Counted from the first letter of the stretch, positions 50,977 to 59,814 are shown. The stretch is DNA of 64,000 nt from Terriglobia bacterium (GCA_020073645.1 JAIQET010000001.1:62001-126000), one strand, 5' to 3'. The notes: generated by a model from the letters alone, not told the origin. Numbers and translations: made by a program.

Positions 50977-51122
50977 ATTCACCACAGAGACACAGAGGCA
51001 CGGAGAAAATAAAGGAAATTGAAAGAGAATTGGTAGCCACGGATGTCGCAAGGCAGTTGTGAGATCGCTTTTGCTTTCTTTCGTTTTCTCTGTGCCTCTG
51101 TGTCTCTGTGGTGAGTTCTTAA
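50977..51122. repeat. Inverted-repeat element (CACAGAGACACAGAGG type), copy 1
   Basis: The arms TTCACCACAGAGACACAGAG and, about 75 bases later, CTCTGTGTCTCTGTGGTGA pair almost perfectly over 30 bases. The right arm ends on the cytochrome gene's stop codon. The same A/G-rich words recur at 55697-55780. Confidence 0.68.
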
Positions 51123-52135
51123 TTCTGGTCGCCGCCACCATGTTTCAAGCGGCAAAGCTTGCAGTAGGTGGGCGGCAGGCTGTTGTCCACGCGGTGCTTG
51201 ATCGGCTTCAGGGTTTGCAGGTAGGCGAACATGGCTTTCAAGTCATCATCCGTCAGGTTCTTGTACACCTCGAACGGCATTAGCGAACTCAACTGCCGGG
51301 CCTTCACATAACCCGTGCGCATCGCCTGCATGAAGAGTTGCTCATCGTAGTAGCTGATTCCGGACGGGTCCGGTGTGAGGTTGGCGCTGGCCGCGATCAG
51401 CCCCGATTCTCCGATCGGGAAACCTCCGGCCAGTTCCATGCTGGGCGCAGCCTGCCCTTTCTCCTGCGGGGTGTGGCACTCCCGGCAACTGCCGAGGGTC
51501 ACCAGGTATTTTCCGTATTTCACCGGATCGTTGCGGTCCGGAGCGGCCACCGCTTCCGTTATCGGCTCGGGCGCGCTGCGCATCAGGTACTTGACCGGGA
51601 AAATGATCTCCGTTGCCGGTAGCTCGTGGTGCACCGGAGGCAGCGATCGCAGGTACACCACCACGGACGCCAGGTCCTCGTCCGACATGTTCCTGAAGTT
51701 CGGATAAGGCATGAACGGAAACAGGGTCCGTCCGTCATGGCCGATGCCTTCACGGACAGCTCGCGCCAATTGGTCGTCGGTCCAGTTGCCGGCTCCGGTC
51801 TGCGGGTCCGGAGTCAGGTTGGGGGCGACAACTCGGCCGGGCAAGCCAGGGATGGGCATGACTTGGCCACTGCCTTCCATGCCGGGCAGCACCGGTCCGC
51901 CCCGGATGCTGAAGTCGTGCGGCGCATGGCATCCCGTGGTGCAGCCAGACAGCGTGGTCGCAATGTAGTGACCGCGCTCCAGTCGCTGCGGCGTGGCTTC
52001 AAACCGCCGCGCGGTCAGGGGACGCGCCTTGGGGCCCAGGATGGGCCGCCAACCAATGGTCAGGCTGATGCCTACGACCAACAAGACAACCAGAGTCAGC
52101 AACGCGTAAAACAGAACTTTCCCGAGTTTTTTCAT
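51119..52135 (-). CDS. Membrane-anchored diheme cytochrome c
   Basis: A 338-residue protein with an N-terminal helix (KVLFYALLTLVVLLVVGISL) that probably stays as an anchor. There are two cytochrome c domains. The first heme site reads SGCTTGCHAP, a CX3CH instead of CX2CH; the second is SCRECHTP, a normal CX2CH. Axial methionines may be in PFMPYPNF and SSLMPFEVY, matching the family of alcohol/gluconate dehydrogenase cytochrome subunits. A third cysteine pair (CKLC) is at the C-terminus. No dehydrogenase partner is adjacent. Confidence 0.85.
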   Translation of the reverse strand: MKKLGKVLFYALLTLVVLLVVGISLTIGWRPILGPKARPLTARRFEATPQRLERGHYIATTLSGCTTGCHAPHDFSIRGGPVLPGMEGSGQVMPIPGLPGRVVAPNLTPDPQTGAGNWTDDQLARAVREGIGHDGRTLFPFMPYPNFRNMSDEDLASVVVYLRSLPPVHHELPATEIIFPVKYLMRSAPEPITEAVAAPDRNDPVKYGKYLVTLGSCRECHTPQEKGQAAPSMELAGGFPIGESGLIAASANLTPDPSGISYYDEQLFMQAMRTGYVKARQLSSLMPFEVYKNLTDDDLKAMFAYLQTLKPIKHRVDNSLPPTYCKLCRLKHGGGDQN

Positions 52136-52245
52136 GTGCTAGTCGCCCCAAGAAGAGAAAGATTGGATCTGTTGACCCCTTGCGCCGTTCGGCCTTTTGG
52201 CGGTGCTCCCGAGAACATCCTCGGACTTCGCTCAGGAGACGCCTT

Positions 52246-52306
52246 GCTCAGGATGTGGGGGCGAGACGCCCCCACGACAGCCGGCGGGACGCCGGCGCTA
52301 CTTCTT
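52246..52306 (+). repeat. Dispersed GCCGGCG repeat, family R1 (copy 6)
   Basis: Two hairpins, GTGGGGGCG-aga-CGCCCCCAC and GCCGGCG-gga-CGCCGGC, ending in GCTAC, the same composite layout as the copy inside hpnE. It touches the 3' end of the CCA-adding enzyme gene. Confidence 0.72.
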
Positions 52307-53862
52307 TACCGCCGCTTCTTCCCTTTGGCTTTCTTGCCGGCGGCCTTGGCTGCTTTTTTTGCGGCTTTCTTTGCAGCTTTGTGCTTCTCCGGCTTGTGCT
52401 TGGGAGCCGCGACTGCCTCGACTTTGGCCACAGCCTGCGGCGCCGGCACAGCCGCAACTCCCCCCTTGCTCTTCTTCTTGCCGGCAGACTGGGCGGCAAT
52501 GGCAGCCTGAGCAGCCGCTGCGGCAGCGGCCGCCGCCTTGGCTGCCCGCCCGCGCTTCGCCGGCGGCGGGGGTGGCGGTGGGGGTGGCGGTGGCGCCAGC
52601 GGCTTCAAGAATTTCAGGATCTCGGTGCGCGACCGCAGCTTGCCGTCCAGCAGCAACATGAACACGTCTTGCGCGATCTTCGGATACACCGGCAACTGCG
52701 GCGTGATGTGCAACTCCGTCATCTCCGCCAAGGGAATCTTCTGCTGCACTTGCCGCCACTTGGTGAAGAAGTTCTTGATCTTCTGCGCCACTGCCTGCTG
52801 GCGCGCGGTTACCGCCAGGAACAGCACCATCTCCGGCCTCGCCTCTGACAGCAGCTTCCAGGTCCGCGAAGGGGTCGCCGCTTCCTTGCTGGTGAGCCGC
52901 TTGGCCAGGTCCTTGGCGTTGTCCTCCAAGTCGCGCCAGGCCTCCACCAGGTCCTTGCGCGGGATGAGCTTGCGCATGTCGGCGATGTCTTTGTCGCCCA
53001 GCCGCGCGGTCAGGAAATACAAAACCGCCGGAGCCGGGTCCGGTGTATAACCCAGCTCGTTCATCTGCTGCCGCGTTTTCAGAAGCTGTCCCAATCCCGC
53101 GCTATCCACTTTGGCTGTGCTCCAGTGCGGGCTGAGCACGTTCAACCATTCTTCCTTTTCCAGCACGCGAATGATGTGCAGCGGGTCTTCCTCGTAGGCC
53201 AACTGCTCGGTCTCGTAGCCGATCGCCCGGTCGGTGATGTATTCGATGTAGTTGTTCTCTTTCGCCGACGCGAACCGCGCCTGGGTGCGCTCCTCCAGCG
53301 GCCAGTGGAAACGCGCCGCGAACCGGCTGGCGCGAATCAGCCGCGATGGGTCTTCCACGAACGCGTAGTTATGCAGCACGCGCAGCAGCTTGGCCTCGAT
53401 ATCCGCCGCGCCATTGAACGGATCCATCAGCAAGCCGCGTGAACCCGGATTCAGCGACAATGCCATGGCGTTCACCGTGAAGTCCCGGCGACGCAAATCC
53501 TCAATGATGGTGGCCGACGCGATGATCGGCGGCTTGCCGGTCTTCTCATAGCGCTCGGTCCGCGCCATGCTGATCTCCGAACGCACCTTGCCCGGCAGCA
53601 CCAGGTACAAAGTCTTCAGGTCGTCGTCCGCGGCCGCAATTGTCGCCCCCGCACGTTCCAGGTCCTTCTGCAGCCTAAGGGGATTGCCCTGCACAGTGAA
53701 GTCGAGGTCACGAATGGGAAGGCCGCTGATGATGTCGCGTACTGCGCCCCCGGTCAGGTAGATGTTCATGCCCGCGGCGCGGGCAATATCTTGCACCAGG
53801 GTGACGCCCCGCTGTTGGTCGGGCGTCAGCCGTATCTCCATGGTGTAGATGTAATCAGCCAT
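52306..53862 (-). CDS. cca: CCA-adding/poly(A) polymerase-type nucleotidyltransferase with H1-like tail
   Basis: A 518-residue class II tRNA nucleotidyltransferase. The head domain holds YLTGGAVRDIISGLPIRDLDFTV (GGxVRD and DxD), then RRDFTVNAMALSL, MDPFNGAADIEAKLLRVL and DPSRLIRASRFAARF. After residue about 420 it has a run of nine or more prolines and a 90-residue Ala/Lys-rich tail (KAAKKAAKKAAKAAGKKAK), like histone H1 and absent from ordinary CCA enzymes. The enzyme adds CCA to tRNA or A residues to RNA; the tail probably binds nucleic acid. Confidence 0.85.
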   Translation of the reverse strand: MADYIYTMEIRLTPDQQRGVTLVQDIARAAGMNIYLTGGAVRDIISGLPIRDLDFTVQGNPLRLQKDLERAGATIAAADDDLKTLYLVLPGKVRSEISMARTERYEKTGKPPIIASATIIEDLRRRDFTVNAMALSLNPGSRGLLMDPFNGAADIEAKLLRVLHNYAFVEDPSRLIRASRFAARFHWPLEERTQARFASAKENNYIEYITDRAIGYETEQLAYEEDPLHIIRVLEKEEWLNVLSPHWSTAKVDSAGLGQLLKTRQQMNELGYTPDPAPAVLYFLTARLGDKDIADMRKLIPRKDLVEAWRDLEDNAKDLAKRLTSKEAATPSRTWKLLSEARPEMVLFLAVTARQQAVAQKIKNFFTKWRQVQQKIPLAEMTELHITPQLPVYPKIAQDVFMLLLDGKLRSRTEILKFLKPLAPPPPPPPPPPPAKRGRAAKAAAAAAAAAQAAIAAQSAGKKKSKGGVAAVPAPQAVAKVEAVAAPKHKPEKHKAAKKAAKKAAKAAGKKAKGKKRR

Positions 53863-54149
53863 GCCTTGTTTGTGAGTACTTGGCCCGGAGCCGCCGCGAC
53901 GCCATTTGGTCCGAGATTTCCACAGGGCAAAAGCTTGGCAAATCGACCGCCCCGGCGACTTCCATGTAACCTACTCTATACACTAGGCTTAGACTTTCTA
54001 TGATGGGTAGCAGCAAGCTACAGAAAATAACACAAGGTTAGCATTTTGGCTACTGTCTGGCAGATGTCGCCTCGGCTTCCCCGGAAAAGTGCGAGAATCT
54101 GCTTAAGCCCGGCCGCGGAAACCCGCAGCCAGACGCGGCTTTGACCAGC
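53863..54149. other. Intergenic region between divergent genes
   Basis: This 287-base gap should hold promoters for the CCA-type enzyme (minus) and the next gene (plus). It is noticeably A/T-richer near 53965-54060 (CTACTCTATACACTAGG, TTCTATGATGG). No -35/-10 pair is clear enough to call and no repeat family is present. Confidence 0.35.
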
Positions 54150-54629
54150 ATGCCCTCGACCCACAAGAAAGTCGTTGTCCGCAAGATGGACCGGGACTCC
54201 ATCAACGGCTATGTCGCTCCTGCCAACTTTGTCCACGAAGGCAAGCTGGAGCTCTTGAACACCTCCGGCAACGTGGTGGCCATCGAGCTGCGCGATATCA
54301 AGGGCGTGTACTTCGTGCGCGAGTTCAGCGACTCCGACGCCGTCAGCCGCAAGACCTTCACCAGCCGCCCCCGTACCGAGGGTCTGTGGGTGCGGCTCAA
54401 GTTCAAGGACAATGAAGTGCTTGAAGGCATGATGCCCAATGACCTCAGTCTGACCACGGCCGAGGGCTTTCTGATCAATCCTCCTGATCTCCGCTCCAAC
54501 ACCCAGCGCATCTTCGTGCCGCGCAGCGCACTGGCCTCGCTCACGGTGTTGGCCGTCATCGGAGCCACGCGGCGGCGCCGCAAGGAACTTGCCGCCGATA
54601 CGCGACAGGTTCCGATGTTTGGGGAATAG
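54150..54629 (+). CDS. Conserved-looking hypothetical protein (DUF6982-like)
   Basis: A 159-residue protein from ATG 54150 (a TTG 9 bases upstream is possible). The start KKVVVRKMDRDSINGYVAPANF and later KGVYFVREFSDSD, LWVRLKFKDNEVLEGMMPND, PRSALASLTVLAVIG show a two-part beta-barrel pattern resembling PilZ/Sm-like folds. I think it belongs to an acidobacterial family annotated as DUF6982, but cannot verify. It lies upstream of lpxD with a 63-base gap. Confidence 0.65.
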   Translation: MPSTHKKVVVRKMDRDSINGYVAPANFVHEGKLELLNTSGNVVAIELRDIKGVYFVREFSDSDAVSRKTFTSRPRTEGLWVRLKFKDNEVLEGMMPNDLSLTTAEGFLINPPDLRSNTQRIFVPRSALASLTVLAVIGATRRRRKELAADTRQVPMFGE

Positions 54630-54692
54630 CGGTCGCCATACTCGTGTCTCGGGCTTCCATTACAATCAGCCTTTTACTTGAGAACAAGAGAT

Positions 54693-55697
54693 ATGAAACT
54701 CTCACACATTGCTTCTAGCCTGGGCGCGCGCCTGGAAAACGGCTCGCCCGACACAGAAATTACTGGCGTCGCCGGAATCGAAGAAGCTGGCCCGGGCCAG
54801 CTCACCTTCGTCGCCAACCCGAAGTATGCTTCAGCCGCGCGCAGCACCCGCGCTTCGGCTGTCATTGTCGCCGAGGACTTCCCCGCGCCTACCACCGCGG
54901 CGCTGCGAAGCAAGAACCCCTACCTCGCCTTTGCGCGCGCCATTGAGCTCTTTTACCAGCCACCGCGCTACGAGGCCTCCGTGCATCCGACGGCCGTGAT
55001 TCATCCGTCCGCGAAGGTAGGCAAGGGCGCTCACGTTGGCCCCTATGTCGTAATCGACCAAGACGTCGTGATCGGCAGCCGTGCCGTGCTGCTGGCTCAT
55101 GCCGTGATCTATCGCGGTGCGTGCATCGGCGACAACTTCTTTGCCCACGCGCACTCCGTCGTGCGCGAGCACTGTCGCGTCGGGAACAACGTCATCTTGC
55201 AGAACGGCGTGGTCATTGGCGCCGACGGTTTCGGTTTCGCCAAGGACGATGCTGGGCACTGGTACAAGATCGTCCAGTCCGGCCCAACGGTGGTCGAAGA
55301 CGATGTGGAGGTTCAGGCCAACGCCTGCCTGGACCGCGCTAGCGTGGGCGAAACTCATATCGCCCGCGGCGTCAAGATCGACAACCTGGTCCAGGTCGGG
55401 CACGGCTCGCGCGTCGGAGAGGACACGCTACTCTGCGCCCAAGTCGGTTTGGCAGGTTCAACGGAGGTCGGAAAAAATGTGATTCTGGCGGGACAGGTGG
55501 GTGTGGCCGGCCACTGCAAGATTGGCGACGGCGTCATTGTCACCGCGCAGAGCGGAACCCACGGCGATATTCCCGCCGGCGCGATGGTCAGCGGTTCTCC
55601 CGCCTTTGATCACAAGCTGTGGCTGCGCTGCTCGGCAGCCTTCCCCAAGTTGCCGGAGATTGCGAAAGCGGTGCGGACGAAGGCCCCCAAAGCGTGA
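54693..55697 (+). CDS. lpxD: UDP-3-O-acylglucosamine N-acyltransferase LpxD
   Basis: A 334-residue left-handed beta-helix acyltransferase. ATG 54693 (MKLSHIASSLGARLE) is preferred over the earlier start. The N-terminal uridine-binding domain ends near KNPYLAFARAIELFY, followed by hexapeptide repeats (IHPSAKVGKGAHVGPYVVI) and the catalytic segment NGVVIGADGFGFAKDDAGHW and VQVGHGSRVGEDTLLCAQVGLAGS with its active-site histidine. It makes the diacylated lipid A precursor, so the cell builds LPS. The gene stands alone from other lpx genes here. Confidence 0.95.
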   Translation: MKLSHIASSLGARLENGSPDTEITGVAGIEEAGPGQLTFVANPKYASAARSTRASAVIVAEDFPAPTTAALRSKNPYLAFARAIELFYQPPRYEASVHPTAVIHPSAKVGKGAHVGPYVVIDQDVVIGSRAVLLAHAVIYRGACIGDNFFAHAHSVVREHCRVGNNVILQNGVVIGADGFGFAKDDAGHWYKIVQSGPTVVEDDVEVQANACLDRASVGETHIARGVKIDNLVQVGHGSRVGEDTLLCAQVGLAGSTEVGKNVILAGQVGVAGHCKIGDGVIVTAQSGTHGDIPAGAMVSGSPAFDHKLWLRCSAAFPKLPEIAKAVRTKAPKA

Positions 55698-55780
55698 ACC
55701 ACAGAGGACACGAAGGTGCACGGAGGAATTCGCTCAGGCCGGAGCGGTTCCTTCTTGTTCCTCCGTGTCCGTTGTGGTGA
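55697..55780. repeat. Inverted-repeat element (CCACAGAGGACACGAAGG type), copy 2
   Basis: CCACAGAGGACACGAAGGTGCACGGAGG and an inverted partner CCTCCGTGTCCGTTGTGG about 30 bases later, right after the lpxD stop. The right arm encodes the last residues of the convergent acyltransferase (TTDTEEQEG). Confidence 0.58.
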
Positions 55781-56489
55781 TCTGTTTCCGATATTCTTGC
55801 GGTAATCCGCTGTCCATCACTCGTCTCACCCGTTCCATCAGGCATTCCCGGCTTCCGAAATCTTTCGGTTCAATGGGGTCGTGAAAAATCACTTTGACTG
55901 TCCCCGGCTTGATCGCGAATCGTCTCTTGGGCATCGCGTCGTGCGTGCCGGCAATGGTGATGGGCACGACCGGCACGCTGCACTCCATGGCCAGGTAAAA
56001 CGGCCCTTTCTTGAATGGCAGGAGCTTGCCATCGAAGGAGCGCTTGCCTTCGATGTAGATGGTCATATTGATGCCCTTGCGGATGACCTCTGCTGCCGCC
56101 CTCACCGCGGCGATTCCAGCGTCACGATTGCCGCGATCCACCGGGACCAGCGAGCCCAGCCGCATCACTTTCCCCAACAGGGGGTAGCTGAACAGTTCCT
56201 TCTTGGCCATGACTGAGGTGCGGTGCGGGATCAGCGGGAGCAGCAGCGGCGGATCAATGTTTGACACGTGGTTGGACATGAAGATGTAGCTGCGCGCCGA
56301 ATCCAGTTTCTCCAGCCCGATGGTTTGCACGCGTACGCCCGCGAGCTGCACGCCCGCCGATGCGCCCCACATGCACACCCGGTAAAGGAAGCTGATGTCC
56401 CCGGTGATGAACGTCCAGGGAAAGCAGACCAGTGCCGCCACTGGCAGGGCCACTCCCCAGAACGTCAGCATCACAATGGTGCGGATCAC
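55734..56489 (-). CDS. 1-acyl-glycerol-3-phosphate acyltransferase (PlsC-like)
   Basis: A 251-residue membrane acyltransferase with an N-terminal helix (MLTFWGVALPVAALVCFPW). Block I, the catalytic HX4D, is SNHVSNIDPPLL; block III reads IYIEGKRSFDGKLLPFKKG where most PlsC enzymes have EGTRS; block IV is VPVVPITIAGTHD. It should transfer an acyl chain to lysophosphatidic acid in phospholipid synthesis. The Thr-to-Lys change in block III may alter the glycerol-phosphate site. It overlaps the M61 peptidase gene by 4 bases. The C-terminal end is repeat-derived. Confidence 0.87.
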   Translation of the reverse strand: MIRTIVMLTFWGVALPVAALVCFPWTFITGDISFLYRVCMWGASAGVQLAGVRVQTIGLEKLDSARSYIFMSNHVSNIDPPLLLPLIPHRTSVMAKKELFSYPLLGKVMRLGSLVPVDRGNRDAGIAAVRAAAEVIRKGINMTIYIEGKRSFDGKLLPFKKGPFYLAMECSVPVVPITIAGTHDAMPKRRFAIKPGTVKVIFHDPIEPKDFGSRECLMERVRRVMDSGLPQEYRKQITTTDTEEQEGTAPA

Positions 56490-58369
56490 GGGCGCGCAGC
56501 TCCTTGCGATTCGCCTCCGAGCCAGGCGTCGCGGTTGGCTTTCTGCTGTGGGGTGATATTGTCCACATCCGCCAGCTCAAACTCAACTTCTTCCCTGCTG
56601 CCCAGCTTCCAATGCAGTTCACGCTGGCCCCGGCGGCCGCGTACCCGAACACGGAGCGTGTCCCCTGGTCGCAGCGGCGCCAACCACCGCTCGAAGTCTG
56701 GACCGGCATTATGGCCGTTGATTTCCACGATGACGTCTTCCACCGCCAGCCCCGCGCGTTCGGCCTCGCTGTTTGGCACAACCCAGGCCACTGTGGGCAC
56801 TGCCCCATGATTGGCGGAGGCGCCAAATCCCAGGTCGGCGACTGGCACTGGCCGCCGCACCAGGCGCAGACCGACACTCTTGAAAACACCGTCCCAGGAA
56901 ATTTCCTCCGTGCCCGCCACGTACTCTTGGAAGAACCAACCCAAGTCGGTATGTCCGACCGCCTCCGCGGCCTGGCGCACTCCCTCGGAGTCGGGAAAGA
57001 ATCGCCCTTGCTGCGCATAGTTCTGGTTCATCCAATGAAACACGTCGCGCAGCGAGGCTGAGCCCTTGCTGGCATCGCGCAGCGCCAAGTCGAGCATCAC
57101 CCCCAGCAGTTCGCCCTTGTTGTAGTAGGAAATGCTGCGCTCGGGCACGCGATAGTACGGATATTTCTCCAGCCACGCATCCAGACTCGATTCCTCTGCC
57201 GATTGCGTCCGGTGAGCCGGACGTCCCTCGAGCGTGGCAATCTGATCTGCCAGGCGCTCCAGGTAACGGCGCTGATCAATCAACCCCGACCGCAGCAGGA
57301 TGTAGTCCTGCACCGTGCTGGTCACGCCCTCACTGAACCAAAGCGCCCGGGTGTAGTTCTCCTTCGTGTAGTCCACCGGCTCGAGCGACTGCGGCCGGAT
57401 GCGCTTCACGTTCCACAGATGGAAGAATTCGTGTGCGTTCACCTCCGGCAGCGCCTCTGGATTGCTGGCGAGGACCTGTGCCTCAACATCGATGGCCGTC
57501 GAATTGGCATGCTCCATGCCTCCGCCTCTCGCACCGTGCGGAAAATGGTACACAAACAGATACGTGCTAAACGGACGATCGTCCATCCAAGTGGTAGCTG
57601 CGCTCACAATCCGACGCACCATGGGCACGATCTTCCGCATGTCGTAGTCGGTGGGATCGGCATCCACCACCACACGGTAGTGCCCGCCGCCTTCGTCGAA
57701 GTCCGCTTCCTGGAAGACGCTGACTTCCACCGGTGCATCCACCAGCCGGTCGTAATTCTCCGCCGCAAAACACGTAGGGGCAGGTGTCCTCACCTGCCCA
57801 GGCGCCGCGAAGTTTGAGGCGACAGCTTCCGGCCCAGCACAAGCCGCGAACGAGGTCGCATACTTCCAGCCGGAGGGAGCGTCTGCAAAACTTACTTGCA
57901 TCGGTGAAGCGCGCGCGTCCACGGGATACATCAGAATCTCTGCCAGATTGAAGAACGCGTGCTGCGGGTTCAACTGCGCGCCATAGGGCCCGGGCAAGTC
58001 GGCCATGATTTCGTACTCAATTTTCGCGCCGTTTTCCGCGCCGCTGATGCGCCAGCGACTCTTGTCCACCTTGAGCACGGTTAGCGGCCGCCCAGAGCTG
58101 CTCTTGGCTCGTACCCAGTTCACGTATTGCGAAAAATCGCGGACTTGATAAAGAGCGTTCCACACCGGCAGTTGCAGTTCGCGCTCCGCTGCACCGGCCG
58201 GGATGTCCATCGTGATGTGAACCAGGTGCGCCGCCGAATCCGCCAGAGAAACTCTGTAGTGAACTGCGGCAGGTTGTAAGGCGTTCTCAGAAATCTGCGC
58301 GTGGGCGCCAACTGCACCGAGCGCAACCAGCATCGCGACCGCAAGGTGGAATCCTTTTCGCTGGATCAC
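56486..58369 (-). CDS. M61 family peptidase with PDZ domain
   Basis: A 627-residue exported protein with a signal peptide (HLAVAMLVALGAVGAHAQ). The zinc site is NAHEFFHLWNVKRIRP with the downstream glutamate in LWFSEGVTSTVQDYILLR, as in glycyl aminopeptidases of family M61. Residues from about 510 form a PDZ domain (PTVAWVVPNSEAERAGLAVEDVIVEINGH). The family cleaves N-terminal Gly/Ala from peptides. Translationally linked to mpl upstream (4-base overlap) and plsC-like downstream, so it may act in envelope peptide turnover. Confidence 0.9.
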   Translation of the reverse strand: MIQRKGFHLAVAMLVALGAVGAHAQISENALQPAAVHYRVSLADSAAHLVHITMDIPAGAAERELQLPVWNALYQVRDFSQYVNWVRAKSSSGRPLTVLKVDKSRWRISGAENGAKIEYEIMADLPGPYGAQLNPQHAFFNLAEILMYPVDARASPMQVSFADAPSGWKYATSFAACAGPEAVASNFAAPGQVRTPAPTCFAAENYDRLVDAPVEVSVFQEADFDEGGGHYRVVVDADPTDYDMRKIVPMVRRIVSAATTWMDDRPFSTYLFVYHFPHGARGGGMEHANSTAIDVEAQVLASNPEALPEVNAHEFFHLWNVKRIRPQSLEPVDYTKENYTRALWFSEGVTSTVQDYILLRSGLIDQRRYLERLADQIATLEGRPAHRTQSAEESSLDAWLEKYPYYRVPERSISYYNKGELLGVMLDLALRDASKGSASLRDVFHWMNQNYAQQGRFFPDSEGVRQAAEAVGHTDLGWFFQEYVAGTEEISWDGVFKSVGLRLVRRPVPVADLGFGASANHGAVPTVAWVVPNSEAERAGLAVEDVIVEINGHNAGPDFERWLAPLRPGDTLRVRVRGRRGQRELHWKLGSREEVEFELADVDNITPQQKANRDAWLGGESQGAARP

Positions 58370-59814
58370 GCTTGGGCGGGCGCCTCCGCCGGATGGTTGC
58401 TGCTGCCGGCGAGCGATTGCAGGCGTTGCGGCAGCTTTTCGTAGATTCCCCCGAAGCCGCCGTTCGACAGAATCGCCACCACATCGCCCGGGCGCATTTC
58501 GGGCGCTACAAGTTGCACGATGCCATCCACCTCGGGGACGATACGTGCCCGCCGCCCGTGCTTCTGCACCTGCGCCGCCATCGCCGCCAGGTCCAGCCGC
58601 TCCGCTGGCGGAATCGCATCCGACTTGAACACATTCGCAACCACTACTTCATCGGCCAGCGACAGGCTCTGCGCCAACTCATTTTGCAGCACATTGCGGC
58701 GCAGCGTGTTCGAGCGTGGCTCCAGAATCGCCCAAATCCGCGCCCCCGGGAAACGCGAACGCAACGCGGTCAGCGTGCCAGCAATTGCGGTGGGATGATG
58801 CGCGAAGTCATCAATGATCGTGATCCCATTTACCTGCGCCCGCACTTCCAGGCGCCGCTTAACGCTCTTGAAGGTCTTTAGCGCGGCGGCAATTTCTTCT
58901 TTCGAGATTTCGTAATGGGCCGCGATTGCCGCCGCTGCCGTCGCGTTCCACACGTTGTACTCGCCCCCGAGCGCAAACTCGAAGTCAGCCCATGGCTCGC
59001 CCATCCGTAGCACCGTCCACGTCGTGCGTGCCGGCTCCAGGCGCACGTTCGCCACCCGCCATTCTGACTTTGCCGCCGCCCCGTACCGTTCCACCGGGCA
59101 GAACGCCCGCGCCAGGCAACGCTCCAAGCTCTCGCCCGTGTCAAAAGCCGCAATCCGCCCACGCTGAGGAACCAGGTTCACCAGCCGCTTAAATGCGGTC
59201 TCCACCGCCTCCAGATCCTTGTAGATGTCCGCGTGGTCGAACTCCACCGAGGTCAGAATGGCGGCGTCCGGAAAGTAATGGAGGAACTTCGGCCCTTTGT
59301 CGAAGAACGCCGTGTCGTACTCGTCCCCTTCCAGGATGAAATGTTTTCCCTGCCCCAGGCGAAAACTGCTGCCGAAATTTTCCGCGATCCCGCCAATCAA
59401 GAACGAAGGCTGTTGCCCAGCAGTATGAAAGATCCACGCCAGCATCGAAGTCGTGGTCGTCTTACCGTGGGTTCCCGCCACCACCAGCACTTCTTTGCCG
59501 CGGAGGAATTCGTCGTGCAGGATCTGCGGGAGCGAGCAAAACGGAATCCGCTGGTCGAGGACGCACTCCAGTTCCACGTTGCCGCGCGAGATGGCATTCC
59601 CCACCACCACCAGGTCGGGACGGGGGTTCAGATTCTTGGCATCGAAGGGCTGCGCAACCGGAATACCCAGCGACAGCAGGAACTCCGACATGGGCGGGTA
59701 CGCCGCGGCATCCGATCCCGTGACACGAAAGCCGCGCTGCTGCAACATCCCTGCCAGGGATGCCATGGCGGTGCCGCAAATCCCGATCAGGTGAATGTGT
59801 TTCTTGTCGCTCAT
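58366..59814 (-). CDS. mpl: UDP-MurNAc:L-Ala-gamma-D-Glu-mDAP ligase Mpl
   Basis: A 482-residue Mur ligase. The opening IHLIGICGTAMASLAGML and the ATP site VVAGTHGKTTTTSMLAW are typical; Mpl is told from MurC by ILEGDEYDTAFFDKGPKF and DDFAHHPTAIAGTL. It reattaches murein tripeptide to UDP-MurNAc in cell-wall recycling. Its neighbours (M61 peptidase, LD-carboxypeptidase, dapF) fit a wall-recycling region. Confidence 0.92.
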   Translation of the reverse strand: MSDKKHIHLIGICGTAMASLAGMLQQRGFRVTGSDAAAYPPMSEFLLSLGIPVAQPFDAKNLNPRPDLVVVGNAISRGNVELECVLDQRIPFCSLPQILHDEFLRGKEVLVVAGTHGKTTTTSMLAWIFHTAGQQPSFLIGGIAENFGSSFRLGQGKHFILEGDEYDTAFFDKGPKFLHYFPDAAILTSVEFDHADIYKDLEAVETAFKRLVNLVPQRGRIAAFDTGESLERCLARAFCPVERYGAAAKSEWRVANVRLEPARTTWTVLRMGEPWADFEFALGGEYNVWNATAAAAIAAHYEISKEEIAAALKTFKSVKRRLEVRAQVNGITIIDDFAHHPTAIAGTLTALRSRFPGARIWAILEPRSNTLRRNVLQNELAQSLSLADEVVVANVFKSDAIPPAERLDLAAMAAQVQKHGRRARIVPEVDGIVQLVAPEMRPGDVVAILSNGGFGGIYEKLPQRLQSLAGSSNHPAEAPAQA

